64,000 nucleotides of DNA from Agromyces sp. Leaf222 (GTDB lineage: Bacteria > Actinomycetota > Actinomycetes > Actinomycetales > Microbacteriaceae), in NCBI RefSeq assembly GCF_001421565.1, contig NZ_LMKQ01000001.1, forward strand, positions 991,651 through 1,055,650, in the 5' to 3' direction. Under the pieces are notes generated by a model. It made no database searches. It saw only the letters and a list, made by a program, of their open reading frames with translations, and had not been told where the DNA came from. A program made the translations under genes and the position numbers. Of the stretch, positions 32,327 to 41,215 are shown one piece after another; within the stretch, counting starts at the first letter, position 1, and every line of letters starts with the position of its first letter.

Positions 32327-32992
32327 TCAGGGGCGGCGGCGCGCGAGCAGGGTCGAGTCGTGCACGTGCATCGTCTCGCCGTCGCGAGCCATCGTCCTCG
32401 GACGCTGCTCGACCACGACCGCCTCGAAGTCGTCGGGCAGGCCTGGCAGCAGGTCTGCGGCGAGGAACATCGCCGAGCGGTGGCTCTCGCTCAGGTGGCG
32501 GTGGAGCTCCGACGGAGCGTGGCCGACGACGAGCAGGTGTCCGCCGGGGGCGACGGCCTCGGCGAGCCGGCGTGTCACGTCGACCATGCCCGCGTCCGGC
32601 GGGTGCAGGAAGTGCGTGGTGACGAGATCGTACGATCGTCCGTCAGCGGTGAACGTTCGCGCGTCGACCTGCCACCAGGAGGTCTGATCGGCGACCCCGG
32701 CCTCCTCCGCGTGGCGGGCGGCTCGGGCGAGGCCGTTGGCCGAGAAGTCGGCGCCGGTGACGGTCCAGCCCTCACGAGCCAGCCAGATCACATCGCCGCC
32801 CTCGCCGCAGCCGACATCGAGCGCCGTGCCCGGCTCGAGCTTCGAAGCCTCGGCGACGAGCTGCGCGTTCGGGTTTCCGCTCCAGACGGTCTGATCGCCG
32901 GAATACCGTTCCTCCCAGCCCGGCGCCTCGAACATCGAACCCGCGTCGTCGTGCCGGTGCGCCGATGCGCGCTGGTGTGCCGATGCCGTCAT
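32327..32992 (-). CDS. Class I SAM-dependent methyltransferase
   Basis: A 221-residue methyltransferase with motif I ALDVGCGEGGDVIWLA, motif II-like TGADFSANGL, and YDLVTTHFLHPP at motif IV. The substrate is not predictable; the sequence resembles TehB/thiopurine-type small-molecule methyltransferases. The start is ATG 32992; the His/Ala-rich first ~18 residues make ATG at residue 20 an alternative. About 120 bases upstream lies a run of 8-base tandem repeats that may affect its promoter. Confidence 0.85.
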   Translation of the reverse strand: MTASAHQRASAHRHDDAGSMFEAPGWEERYSGDQTVWSGNPNAQLVAEASKLEPGTALDVGCGEGGDVIWLAREGWTVTGADFSANGLARAARHAEEAGVADQTSWWQVDARTFTADGRSYDLVTTHFLHPPDAGMVDVTRRLAEAVAPGGHLLVVGHAPSELHRHLSESHRSAMFLAADLLPGLPDDFEAVVVEQRPRTMARDGETMHVHDSTLLARRRP

Positions 32993-33109
32993 GCCTCGAG
33001 GCTACGGGTCTGGCGCGACGACGGCACCTTCGCTTGCCGGTTCGGCAACACGATCGCGACCTGTGCCGCGCTCGCTCCGGCCGCGGGAGACATCCGCTTC
33101 GAAACGAGG

Positions 33110-33153
33110 TTGCAAAGTTGCAAAGTTGCAAAGTTGCAAAGTTGCAAAGTTGC
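33110..33153. repeat. Octanucleotide tandem repeat (TTGCAAAG x5.5)
   Basis: Five full and one partial copy of TTGCAAAG, perfect and AT-rich in a ~70% GC setting. Each unit contains the palindrome TTGCAA. It lies between the methyltransferase start (minus) and the end of the DUF427 gene, about 120 bases upstream of the former. It is a good candidate for slipped-strand length variation, or an array of protein-binding sites. Confidence 0.9.
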
Positions 33154-33218
33154 GGGGAAATCGTGACGGAACCATCCGGCACCAGGCCGAAGCAACCGCC
33201 GCCGTACTGAAGCGGCGC

Positions 33219-33713
33219 CTACCAGCCCGACGTGCCGGGCGAGCCCTTGAACGGGCCGACGATGTTCGACGTGATCCAGCCGCCGTAGAAGCCGCCGGGT
33301 TGCGGCTCGACGACCTCGCCGTCGACCGTGCACGCGTCGACCAGGCCGGCGTAGACCGCGATGCGGCCGGTGAGCACCAGGTAGCCCGGCGACGGCGAGG
33401 GGTACTCCCAGCCCGCCCGCTCGGCGGTGCGGGCTCCCGAGAGCAGGTCGTAGTAGCGCGCGGAGCCCTTGAACTCGCAGAACGATGAGCCGGTCGCCGG
33501 CACGACGGTGCCCGGCGCGAACTCCTCGATCGGCAGGTAGTACACGGGCGGATGACTCGTCTCGAGCACGCGCAGCACGTCGCGAGTGCTCACGATCGTC
33601 GTCCCTCCGAGCGTGACGGTGACCCGTGCGTCGATGGGCTCGACGCGTGGCGGGCGCGGGTAGTCCCAGACGGACTCCTGGCCCGGCGCGGTCGGCAGCG
33701 GCGTCGGATGCAT
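33219..33713 (-). CDS. DUF427 domain-containing protein
   Basis: A 164-residue protein of the DUF427 family. Family marks: PPRVEPIDARVTV near the start, PPVYYLPIEEF, SSFCEFKGSARYYD (the conserved C.wKG), and AGWEYPSPSPGY, IAVYAGLVDA near the end. The fold is a small beta-barrel; its biochemical role is not established. The ATG at 33713 overlaps the stop of the upstream DUF2188 gene (TGATG), so they are co-translated. Confidence 0.85.
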   Translation of the reverse strand: MHPTPLPTAPGQESVWDYPRPPRVEPIDARVTVTLGGTTIVSTRDVLRVLETSHPPVYYLPIEEFAPGTVVPATGSSFCEFKGSARYYDLLSGARTAERAGWEYPSPSPGYLVLTGRIAVYAGLVDACTVDGEVVEPQPGGFYGGWITSNIVGPFKGSPGTSGW

Positions 33714-33931
33714 CAGGCCTGCGCTCCCGTCGGCGGGTCCTCGTCGGTGATCACGCCCGACGGGTCGCTGTCGACGACGGTATGCGCCGTGCCGTGCTCC
33801 TCGGCATAGAGGCGGCCGGCTTCGATCGCCTCGTCGCGCTCGGCGAAGCTCTGCGAATCCTCCGGACGCCCCTCGACGCGGTTCTCCCACTGCCCGCGAT
33901 TCGAATGCGTCTCGACGTCACCCTCGGCCAT
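33713..33931 (-). CDS. DUF2188 domain-containing small protein
   Basis: A 72-residue acidic protein with the DUF2188 pattern: NRGQWENRVEG, then SFAERDEAIEAGRLYAEEHG, then HTVVDSDPSGVI. Such proteins are common, short and of unknown role. ATG 33931 follows GAGGAGG. Its stop overlaps the DUF427 start, forming a two-gene operon. Confidence 0.82.
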   Translation of the reverse strand: MAEGDVETHSNRGQWENRVEGRPEDSQSFAERDEAIEAGRLYAEEHGTAHTVVDSDPSGVITDEDPPTGAQA

Positions 33932-34146
33932 GTGCCGCCTCCTCGTGTCCGGTCGCGCGCCAGGCGGTCGCGCTGCGCGCAACGGTACGCCGATGCGGGA
34001 CCTGCGTCAGCGGGTTGACGTCATGTTCATCTTCCGGTTGCCATCCGAGACCTGCGACAGTCCGTTCGCGGAGCACCCCGTTCCGCGCAAGCACTGGCGG
34101 CCGGCGGCCGACGGGCATTGAATGGGGTGGTGAGCCGCGTACAGGG

Positions 34147-35715
34147 ATGACCGCAGGCGTCCGAACGGGCGACGGACTCGAGGTCCGCGTCACCGGGGGC
34201 GTCGTCCGCGGCATCCGCGAGGGCTCGATGCTCGCCTGGCGCGGCATGCCGTACGCGGCCCCGCCGACCGGCGCACGGCGGTTCCGGGCGCCCGGACCCG
34301 TGCGGGCGTGGATCGGAATCCGCGCGGCCTCCGCATTCGGGGCGATGGCCCCGCAGCATCGCGGCGTGCGGCTCGGGCGGCCCATGGCGGCGCTCGCGGA
34401 GGTCGATGAGGACTGCCTGACCGTGAACGTCGTCGCCCCCGAGCGCGAGGCAGGCGCACCGCCCCTGCCCGTCATGCTGTTCGTGCACGGCGGCGGCTAC
34501 AGCGCGGGCTCGTCGCGCGACTTCTCGGGCCAGGGCGAGGGCTTCGTGCGCAGCGGACGCGTCGTGTACGTGAGCTTCAACTACCGGCTCGGTGCCCTCG
34601 GCTACCTCGACTTTCGGCGGTACAGCACCGAGCGCCGTCCGTTCGAGGCCAACCTCGGACTGCGCGATCAGGTCGCGCTCCTCCGCTGGGTGCGCGCGAA
34701 CATCGCCGCGTTCGGCGGAGACCCCTCGCGCGTCACGATCTTCGGCGAATCGGCCGGCGGCAACGCCATCACGACCCTCATGACGATGCCGTCGGCGCGC
34801 GGGCTCTTCGCCGGCGCCATCGCGCAGAGCCCGCCTCCCGACGCCGTCTACCCGCGCGAACTCACCGCGCGGTGGGCGTCGGAGTACCTCGCACTCCTGT
34901 ACGGGCTGCTCCGCGAGACGGCTCCCGATCGCGGCGCGGCATCCGACCCTCCCGAACGAGTGCTGGCGGATGCCGCGACCGACGACCTCGTCGCGGCATC
35001 CATCGCCCTGCAGGTGCGGACGCCCGACATCTACCCCGGCGCATTCTGCTTCGCTCCCGTCGTCGACGGCGACATCGTGCCCGAGCGGCCGTTCGTCGCC
35101 TTCCGCGAGGGTCGCGCGCACCGGGTGCCGCTCATCATCGGCACCAACGACCGGGAGGGATCGATCTTCCGTGGTCGCGTCGACATCCTGCCCCGCACGC
35201 CCGACCGCATCGACGACCTCTTCGCGCGCGCTCCCGGGCACGCGCGCCAGCCGATGCGCGACGCGTACCCCGACCTGCCGGCGCGGCGCGCGGCGGCGGA
35301 CTTCGGCGGCGACTACGGCTTCTGGTACCCGAGCACCCGCATCGCCGATGCCGGCTCGCGGCACGCGCCCGTCTGGTCGTACCGGTTCGACTTCGCCCCG
35401 CGGCTCCTGAAGCTCGTCGGGCTCGACGCGACTCACGGCGTCGAGATGTTCGCCCTGTTCGACCGCACCGACGTGCCGCTCGCCCGCGTCTTCACGTCGC
35501 TCGGCGGGTACGAGGAGTACGCCGCGGCCGGGGAGCGGATGCGGCGCCTCTGGCTGCATTTCGTCGAGCACGGCGACCCGGGAGCGGCATGGCCCCGCTA
35601 CGAGGAGGGCACGCGATCGACACTCGTGATCGACGCGTCGGACCGCATCGAGCAGGATCCGCGCACCGAGCGCCGCCGGGCGTGGGACGCGTTCTCGCCG
35701 GCGCTCGCCGGGTGA
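34147..35715 (+). CDS. Type-B carboxylesterase/lipase family protein
   Basis: A 522-residue esterase. The oxyanion hole is HGGGYSAGSS; the nucleophile elbow is GESAGG with Ser202; the N-terminal DEDCLTVNV segment and the catalytic His in DATHGVEMF are also visible. The catalytic acid probably lies in GTNDREG. No signal peptide, so it acts in the cytoplasm. Substrates in this family are carboxylic esters such as p-nitrobenzyl or carbamate compounds. The ATG at 34147 has a poor ribosome site (ACAGGG too close), and the true start may differ by a few codons. A second member lies at 52504-53922. Confidence 0.88.
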   Translation: MTAGVRTGDGLEVRVTGGVVRGIREGSMLAWRGMPYAAPPTGARRFRAPGPVRAWIGIRAASAFGAMAPQHRGVRLGRPMAALAEVDEDCLTVNVVAPEREAGAPPLPVMLFVHGGGYSAGSSRDFSGQGEGFVRSGRVVYVSFNYRLGALGYLDFRRYSTERRPFEANLGLRDQVALLRWVRANIAAFGGDPSRVTIFGESAGGNAITTLMTMPSARGLFAGAIAQSPPPDAVYPRELTARWASEYLALLYGLLRETAPDRGAASDPPERVLADAATDDLVAASIALQVRTPDIYPGAFCFAPVVDGDIVPERPFVAFREGRAHRVPLIIGTNDREGSIFRGRVDILPRTPDRIDDLFARAPGHARQPMRDAYPDLPARRAAADFGGDYGFWYPSTRIADAGSRHAPVWSYRFDFAPRLLKLVGLDATHGVEMFALFDRTDVPLARVFTSLGGYEEYAAAGERMRRLWLHFVEHGDPGAAWPRYEEGTRSTLVIDASDRIEQDPRTERRRAWDAFSPALAG

Positions 35716-35767
35716 TCGAGCAGGAATCGAGAAGCCGGATGCCGCGTGCGAGCGTAGTTTCTGAGCC

Positions 35768-36397
35768 ATGAACACCATCGACCAGACCATCACGACCATC
35801 GACTCGATCATCATTGAGGCCGCCGATCCCGATGCGGCCGCCCGGTTCTACGCCGACGCGTTCGAGCTCGGCCCGCAGGTGCGCACCGTCGCATCGGAGG
35901 CCCCGACGAGCGGATTCCGCGGCTTCACCCTCTCGCTCGTCGTGTCGCAGCCGGGGAACGTGCAGGCCCTCTTCTCCGCGGCCATCGCCGCCGGCGCGAC
36001 GCAGCTGAAGCCCATGGAAAAGTCGCTCTGGGGCTTCGGCGGCGTCGTGCAGGCGCCCGACGGCGCCATCTGGAACCTCGCCACGTCGAACAAGAAGGAC
36101 ACCGGGCCCGCGACCAAGGAGTTCGAGAACCTCGTGCTGCTGCTCGGCGCCGACGACGTGTCGGCGAGCAAGAAGTTCTACACCGCGCGCGGACTCGAGG
36201 TCGGCAAGAGCTTCGGCAGCTACGTCGACTTCTCGACCGGGCAGAGCCCCGTCGGCCTCGGCCTCTACAAGCGCCGCGCGCTCGCGAAGCAGGCGGGCGT
36301 CGACGCCGAGGGCACCGGTTCGCACCGCATCCGCATCTCCTCTGACGGCGGCGCGTTCACCGACCCCGACGGGTTCGTGTGGGAGTCAGCGGCGTAG
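35768..36397 (+). CDS. Two-domain VOC (glyoxalase-fold) protein
   Basis: A 209-residue protein made of two vicinal-oxygen-chelate half units: residues ~10-110 (ADPDAAARFYADAFELG, then APDGAIWNLAT) and ~118-205 (DDVSASKKFYTARGLEVG, then TDPDGFVWE). Metal-binding His/Glu residues typical of glyoxalase I are mostly missing, so it may bind rather than transform its ligand. It is followed 9 bases later by fosX, probably on the same transcript. Confidence 0.8.
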   Translation: MNTIDQTITTIDSIIIEAADPDAAARFYADAFELGPQVRTVASEAPTSGFRGFTLSLVVSQPGNVQALFSAAIAAGATQLKPMEKSLWGFGGVVQAPDGAIWNLATSNKKDTGPATKEFENLVLLLGADDVSASKKFYTARGLEVGKSFGSYVDFSTGQSPVGLGLYKRRALAKQAGVDAEGTGSHRIRISSDGGAFTDPDGFVWESAA

Positions 36398-36406
36398 CCT
36401 GTCGCG

Positions 36407-36826
36407 GTGACCAGCAGCGGACTCAGCCATGTGACCTTCATCGTGCGCGACCTCGACCGCATGGAACGCATCCTCACCACGGTGCTCGGTGCGGTGCGCG
36501 TCTACGACAGCGGGAGCGACACGTTCTCACTGTCGCAGGAGCGGTTCTTCCTCGTCGGCGACGGACCGACGGCGACCTGGGTCGCGATCATGGTCGGCGA
36601 TGGCGGACTGCCGCGCAGCTACAACCACGTCGCGTTCCAGGTCGAAGCGGGCGACCTGCCTCGGCTTCGAGCGACCGTCGCCGGGCTCGGCCTCGACATC
36701 CGGCCGCCGAGGTCACGGGTCGACGGCGAAGGCGACTCGATCTACTTCCACGACGACGACGGTCACCTCTTCGAGCTGCACTCGGGTTCATTGCGCGAGC
36801 GGCTGAGGGCCTATGCCGCGGAGTGA
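36407..36826 (+). CDS. fosX: Fosfomycin epoxide hydrolase FosX
   Basis: A 139-residue VOC-fold enzyme that closely follows FosX as known from Listeria and Mesorhizobium. It reads GLSHVTFIVRDL at the start, then VYDSGSDTFSLSQERFFLVG, SYNHVAFQV, RVDGEGDSIYF and HLFELHSGSLRERL. The metal ligands are His8, His74 and Glu123. Glu45 corresponds to the general base that FosX uses to add water to fosfomycin; FosA and FosB lack it and use thiols. The GTG start at 36407 is 9 bases after the preceding VOC gene. Actual resistance is not proven, but all key residues are in place. Confidence 0.9.
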   Translation: MTSSGLSHVTFIVRDLDRMERILTTVLGAVRVYDSGSDTFSLSQERFFLVGDGPTATWVAIMVGDGGLPRSYNHVAFQVEAGDLPRLRATVAGLGLDIRPPRSRVDGEGDSIYFHDDDGHLFELHSGSLRERLRAYAAE

Positions 36827-36926
36827 CGGCCCCCTGGTGGCATGCGCGTGAGTTGCGCACGAGGGAACGCGGCCGGCTGACGGCCGGCCGCGGCATCCGC
36901 TCGCTTCAGGGTCGAGGGCTTCGCAG

Positions 36927-37160
36927 TCAGGGGAGCTTCGACACGACCTGCGGCGTCGGGAACCCGAGTTCGGTCCACTCGGCGTACGTGATCGCGCGCA
37001 GCGACGGCACGTAGGTCGAGCGTGGTGACGGCCGGGTAGCCGAGCGCCTTCCATCGATCGGCCGAGACGTAGCTCGTGCCTCCGCCGTTGGCGGCCGCGT
37101 CGACCTGGAAGACGCACGCCTCCCACGGTGCCTTGTAGAAGCAGCGGCCTCCGCCGGGCG
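36927..37160 (-). pseudogene. Remnant of a hypothetical protein with repeated W..LGYP/FP motifs
   Basis: On the minus strand two adjoining frames give protein-like text: GTSYVSADRWKALGYPAVTT in one, then YVPSLRAITYAEWTELGFPTP ending at 36927 in another. Together they look like the C-terminus of a secreted protein with repeated [ST]..[EQ]W..[LA]G[YF]P units, joined by a frameshift and lacking a start. A neighbouring stretch (CFYKAPWEACVFQVDAA) may belong to it. I do not know the parent family. Confidence 0.45.
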
Positions 37161-37182
37161 GCGACGGGGAGGAGCGCCCACG

Positions 37183-37220
37183 GCGAAGGCCCGGTGCCCA
37201 TGAGGCTGCCGGGCCTTCGC
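37183..37220. terminator. Terminator hairpin of the EEP-family gene
   Basis: A perfect 12-bp stem (GCGAAGGCCCGG with CCGGGCCTTCGC) and a 14-base loop, 17 bases beyond the stop of the minus-strand gene ending at 37237. Confidence 0.75.
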
Positions 37221-37236
37221 GGGTGAAAGCGGAGGG

Positions 37237-38595
37237 TCAGCTGATCCAACCAGTCCAGCCGGGTACGCGCAGGTCGACCCACGTGAGCCGGTGGTCGCTG
37301 CTCGGGAACGGGTAGACGCCGGTGAGCCGCGACAGCGGGTCGGACTGCACGGGCCAGAACACCCCGGCATCCTTCACCTGCAGCAGCACGCGCGACGGCA
37401 GCACGTAGTCGGCGCGCAGGTTGCCGGGCGCGGTGTCGGCGAAGTCGGCGGTGTCGTAGCGCGGGTCGCCGGCGTGCGTCGCGTTCGCGCCTCCCTGCAG
37501 GGCGGATGCCTCGATGGCGCCGTCAGAGGTCGGCAGCGGGTCGGTGATGCGGCGGTTCTCGAGCAGCTGGTCGATCGCCTGATCGACCGAATCGCCGTCG
37601 AGCGGGTCGGCGTTCTGGTCGCCGAGGATCACGAACGGCTGCGTGATCGCGAGACCGCCGCGGCGCCCCTGGTCGTCGACGATGTACCGCCCCTTGCCGG
37701 GCGAGACGTAGTCGGACCAGAAGCGGATCTCGTCGTGGTTGCGCTTGCCGTTGCGGTCTTCGGGGCCGTCGAACGTCGGGGGAGTCGGATGCGACGCCAG
37801 CACGTGCACGGTCGAGCGGCCGACCTTGACGGGAACGTCCCAGTGCGACTTGCTCGACAGCCGCACGACCTCGAGCTCCTCGGGGGTGTACCAGTCGTTC
37901 GCGGCCGGCGTGGCCGGGTCGTCGGGCAGGAGCGCACCCGGCATGTCCTTCCAGAGGAAGTCCTGGAACGTGCGCACCTTCGACTCGACGATCGGGAACT
38001 TCGAGAGCACGACCATGCCGTACTGCCCCTCGAACAGGCCGAAGCCGAAGGCGTCGTCGCCGCCGCCCACGGTGCCGTCGTTGTTCAGGTCGAAGCCGCT
38101 CGGGATGCCGGTGTTCGACGGTGCGACGAAGGCGTACGGGTACTCGACGGGGTCGGCGCCGCCCTGCGACACCTGCAGGTAGTTCTCGCGGAAGAGGTCG
38201 GCGGCGCGACCGTCGGGCACGTAGTCGAACTCGTTGAGCAGCACGATGTCGGGGTTCGCGCGCTGGATCACCTCGGCGACCGTCTGCGCCTGCACGTCGT
38301 CGCCGGTCGAGAGGTCGGCCTCGAGTTCGCCCGCCGTCGCGCGGTTGAGCGAGAGGTTGTAGGTGGCGACCCGCAGTTCGGTCGAGCCGCGCCGCAGCAG
38401 GTCGGCGAGCTTCGAGTGTCGGTCGCCCGACGGGCCGCCCGACGGATCGCCGCTCGAGTCGGCCTGCGCCGGGTTCTGGGCCGGCGCGGTCGCCGGCGTC
38501 GGGGCCGCGGCCGCGGGCATCGCGCCGAGCGTGAGGGCGGCGACCGTGCCGAGGGTCGCGGCGGCGAGGGGGAGGGTGTGACGACGTCTGATCAT
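37237..38595 (-). CDS. Secreted endonuclease/exonuclease/phosphatase (EEP) family protein
   Basis: A 452-residue exported protein. A signal peptide (residues 1 to ~31, ending AAAA) and a low-complexity Pro/Gly/Ser linker precede an EEP domain (RVATYNLSLNR with the metal-site Asn, LLNEFDYVPDG with the metal-site Glu, ASHPTPP, LGDQNADP, PSSDHRLTWVDL at the end). These are the catalytic residues of the DNase I/phosphodiesterase fold. An embedded DLNNDGTVGGGDDAFGFG segment resembles a dockerin or EF-hand calcium loop. ATG 38595 is favoured since AAGGAG lies 7 bases upstream. It is divergent from an alkaline phosphatase gene; a shared role in phosphate release is likely. Confidence 0.87.
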   Translation of the reverse strand: MIRRRHTLPLAAATLGTVAALTLGAMPAAAAPTPATAPAQNPAQADSSGDPSGGPSGDRHSKLADLLRRGSTELRVATYNLSLNRATAGELEADLSTGDDVQAQTVAEVIQRANPDIVLLNEFDYVPDGRAADLFRENYLQVSQGGADPVEYPYAFVAPSNTGIPSGFDLNNDGTVGGGDDAFGFGLFEGQYGMVVLSKFPIVESKVRTFQDFLWKDMPGALLPDDPATPAANDWYTPEELEVVRLSSKSHWDVPVKVGRSTVHVLASHPTPPTFDGPEDRNGKRNHDEIRFWSDYVSPGKGRYIVDDQGRRGGLAITQPFVILGDQNADPLDGDSVDQAIDQLLENRRITDPLPTSDGAIEASALQGGANATHAGDPRYDTADFADTAPGNLRADYVLPSRVLLQVKDAGVFWPVQSDPLSRLTGVYPFPSSDHRLTWVDLRVPGWTGWIS

Positions 38596-38790
38596 GCGCA
38601 TGCTCCTTCATCGGAGGTGTTCGAGGCGGGATGACACCACCAAGCTACGACCGTTGACCCCCATCCGGGGGTGTTCATCCGAGATTCGTGCGGAGTTCAT
38701 GCGGCCGTACGCGGTCACTGGTGCGCTGGGTTCGGCCGCCAGGTCACCCGATCGCCGGCCGCTCACTCACACGTTTCGAGAGGAATCCCC

Positions 38791-40305
38791 ATGCAGTTCC
38801 GTCTCACCCGGCGGCGCGCAGCGCTGTCCGCGGCCGCCGTGCTCGGCGCCGGCGCGATCGTCGCGGCATCCGCCTTCACGGCGACCGCCGCGTCGCAGCC
38901 CTCGCCCGACCAGACCGGCGGCGCGGTGCGCCACAACACCACCGGATTCGGCGATGCCGTCAACCTCGCCAAGTCGTTGCTGCCGACCCCGGCGCGCAAC
39001 GTCATCCTCCTCATCGGCGACGGCATGGGCGACAGCGAGATCACGATCGCCCGCAACTACCTCGTCGGCGCCGGCGGCCAGCTCGCCGGCATCGACGCCC
39101 TGCCCGTCACCGGGCAGTACACGACGTACTCGCTCTACAAGGACGGCGATCCGCTCGCGGGCAAGCCCGACTACACGCCCGACTCCGCGGCGACCGGCAC
39201 CGGCTGGGCGACCGGCACGAAGACGTACGACAACGCGGTCTCGGTCGACATCCACGGCGAGGCGCAGAGCACCCTGCTCGAGCTCGCCAAGGGCAACGGG
39301 CTGCGCACCGGCGACGTCACGACCTCCGAGATCCAGGATGCGACGCCGGCCGTGCAGGTCGCGCACGTCGCCGCCCGCAGCTGCTACGGGCCCGACAGTG
39401 CGTCGTGCGGCGCCGACGCGCTCGTGAACGGCGGAGCCGGCTCGATCTCCGAGCAGCTGCTCGACACCCGCCCCGACGTGACCCTCGGCGGCGGCTCGGC
39501 GACGTTCGCCCAGACGGCGAAGGCCGGCGAGTGGTCGGGGCTCACGCTCCTCGACCAGGCGAAGGACCGCGGCTACAACGTCGTCACCGACGGCGCGGGC
39601 CTCAGCGGCATCACGAAGGCGAGCCAGGACGCACCGGTGCTCGGGCTCTTCGCGCCCGGAAACCTGCCGACCCGGTTCGCGCCCACCGTCGCGACCGTGG
39701 GCGGGTCGGGTGCCGCGACCGGCGAGGTGTGCCAGCCCAACCCGGCCTACCTCGGGGCATCCGGCGTCACCCTGAAGGCGATGACCGAGAAGTCGATCCA
39801 GCTGCTGAATGACAAGAAGGCCAAGAAGGGTTTCTTCCTGCAGGTCGAGGGCGCGTCGATCGACAAGCGCGACCACGCCGCCGACGCGTGCGGCCAGATC
39901 GGCGAGACGCAGGACTTCGACGAGGCCGTGCAGGCGGCTCTCGCCTTCGCGAAGAAGGACAAGAACACGCTCGTCATCGTCACCGCCGACCACGCGCACT
40001 CGTCGCAGATCGTCGACGGCGCGACCCCCGGCCTCGGCACGACGCTGACGACGGCCGACGGAACGCCGCTGCGCATCTCGTACGGCACCTCGGCCGAGGG
40101 CGGTTCGCAGCAGCACACCGGCTCGCAGCTGCGCGTCGCCGCGTTCGGCCCGAGCGCGATCGGCGTGCTCGGCCTGACCGACCAGACCGACACCTTCTTC
40201 ACGATCGCGAACGCGCTCAAGCTGAAGACCGATGTCAAGGTGAGCTGGCCGCTGCCGAAGGGCGACCAGGCCGGCAAGCCGTGGGACGAGCGCCGCGGGC
40301 GCTGA
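38791..40305 (+). CDS. phoA: Secreted alkaline phosphatase (PhoA type)
   Basis: A 504-residue alkaline phosphatase. A Tat-like signal ([18 protein letters not shown], to about residue 35) is followed by the metal-site [14 protein letters not shown], the phosphorylated Ser132 in [31 protein letters not shown], and TADHAHSSQ. All three metal centres appear intact. It would hydrolyse phosphomonoesters outside the membrane in phosphate shortage. GAGAGGAA precedes ATG 38791. The long perfect hairpin at 40328-40389 ends the unit. I saw no clear PHO box. Confidence 0.9.
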   Translation: MQFRLTRRRAALSAAAVLGAGAIVAASAFTATAASQPSPDQTGGAVRHNTTGFGDAVNLAKSLLPTPARNVILLIGDGMGDSEITIARNYLVGAGGQLAGIDALPVTGQYTTYSLYKDGDPLAGKPDYTPDSAATGTGWATGTKTYDNAVSVDIHGEAQSTLLELAKGNGLRTGDVTTSEIQDATPAVQVAHVAARSCYGPDSASCGADALVNGGAGSISEQLLDTRPDVTLGGGSATFAQTAKAGEWSGLTLLDQAKDRGYNVVTDGAGLSGITKASQDAPVLGLFAPGNLPTRFAPTVATVGGSGAATGEVCQPNPAYLGASGVTLKAMTEKSIQLLNDKKAKKGFFLQVEGASIDKRDHAADACGQIGETQDFDEAVQAALAFAKKDKNTLVIVTADHAHSSQIVDGATPGLGTTLTTADGTPLRISYGTSAEGGSQQHTGSQLRVAAFGPSAIGVLGLTDQTDTFFTIANALKLKTDVKVSWPLPKGDQAGKPWDERRGR

Positions 40306-40327
40306 CCCCTCCACCTGATCCACCACC

Positions 40328-40389
40328 GGAATCCCGCTGTCGCAGGAGCATCCCCATCGTTCGGGGCTCCACCGCGACAGCGGGATTCC
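40328..40389. terminator. Terminator of the alkaline phosphatase gene
   Basis: A perfect 16-bp stem (GGAATCCCGCTGTCGC with GCGACAGCGGGATTCC), closing a 30-base loop that itself can form a short GGAGC/GCTCC hairpin. 22 bases after the phoA stop. Confidence 0.8.
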
Positions 40390-40625
40390 CGCGTCCGGCG
40401 CCCCCGCCGCCGACCCGTGGAGCGCCAGGTCCCCCCAGGTGCACCTGGCGTTCGCACGGGTCGGCGGACCCCGTGCGTCAAATCGACGAGCGGGTTCCGA
40501 AAGAGAGACGTCGCGGCGACGAGAATGTGACATCGCGATCCGGTACTCTCGCGTTCGGCGGCCCGAATACCGGGGTCTGGTGCCCGAGGCCTCCGCCGAC
40601 CGGATGGCGAACGAGTGGAGGAACC
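40390..40625. other. Leader/promoter region of ECF sigma gene
   Basis: Part of the ~320 bases between phoA and the sigma factor gene. It holds a second hairpin, CGCCAGGT / ACCTGGCG, at 40423-40450. No gene is seen; frames crossing it are Arg-rich. The sigma factor promoter should lie here but I could not assign it. Confidence 0.45.
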
Positions 40626-41186
40626 ATGCACGCCGAGGCGACGTCGGACGACGCGGTCCGCGTGCTGCACACGATGTTCACCGAGCAGCCGCAGCGCCTG
40701 CGCCGGCGTGCCGTGAGCCTCGGGCTCCGTCGCGAGGATGCCGAGGACGCCGCGCAGGCGGCGGCCGTCGCGGCGCTCGAGCACATCGACGCCGTTCGCT
40801 GCGCCGAGGAGCCCGTGATCTGCGCCTGGGTCGACACGATCGCCCGCCGTGTCGTCGCCGACGCGTACCGGCGGGGGCAGCGCGAACGTGCGTTCCTCTC
40901 ATCGGGCGAGGTCCTCGCCGAGGCATCCGCCACCGGCATCGTGAGCGGCGGTCTCGCGGCGAGCGCGGAGACCGAGTGGGAGCGTCAGGAGCTCGTGACG
41001 GCGACGGCGCGCGCCGTGCAGGGGCTTCCCGAGGCGCTGCGCGAGGTCGTCGAGCTCCGGTACGGCCACGGCCATGCGACCAAGCGCATCGCCGAGGAGC
41101 TCGGGCTCTCCGACGCAGCCGTTCGGCAGCGGCTCAGCCGGGCGCGTGCCTCGCTCGCCGTCGGCATGGGCGACGCTCCGCGCTGA
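40626..41186 (+). CDS. ECF-type RNA polymerase sigma factor
   Basis: A 186-residue sigma-70 family protein. Region 2 lies at ~20-90 (RREDAEDAAQAAAVAALEHI, then WVDTIARRVVADAYRR) and region 4 at ~128-180 (LPEALREVVELRYGHGHATKRIAEELGLSDAAVRQRLSRARA). No anti-sigma gene is adjacent and no extra C-terminal domain is present, so how it is held in check is unknown. GGAGG precedes ATG 40626. It is followed by the convergent hxlR-type gene. Confidence 0.88.
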   Translation: MHAEATSDDAVRVLHTMFTEQPQRLRRRAVSLGLRREDAEDAAQAAAVAALEHIDAVRCAEEPVICAWVDTIARRVVADAYRRGQRERAFLSSGEVLAEASATGIVSGGLAASAETEWERQELVTATARAVQGLPEALREVVELRYGHGHATKRIAEELGLSDAAVRQRLSRARASLAVGMGDAPR

Positions 41187-41215
41187 GGTCGTGCGCGCTC
41201 GTCGTGCGCTCGCCG

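Noticed and set aside
33110..33153. CRISPR array
   Set aside because: Units are only 8 bases with no spacers; it is a simple tandem repeat.
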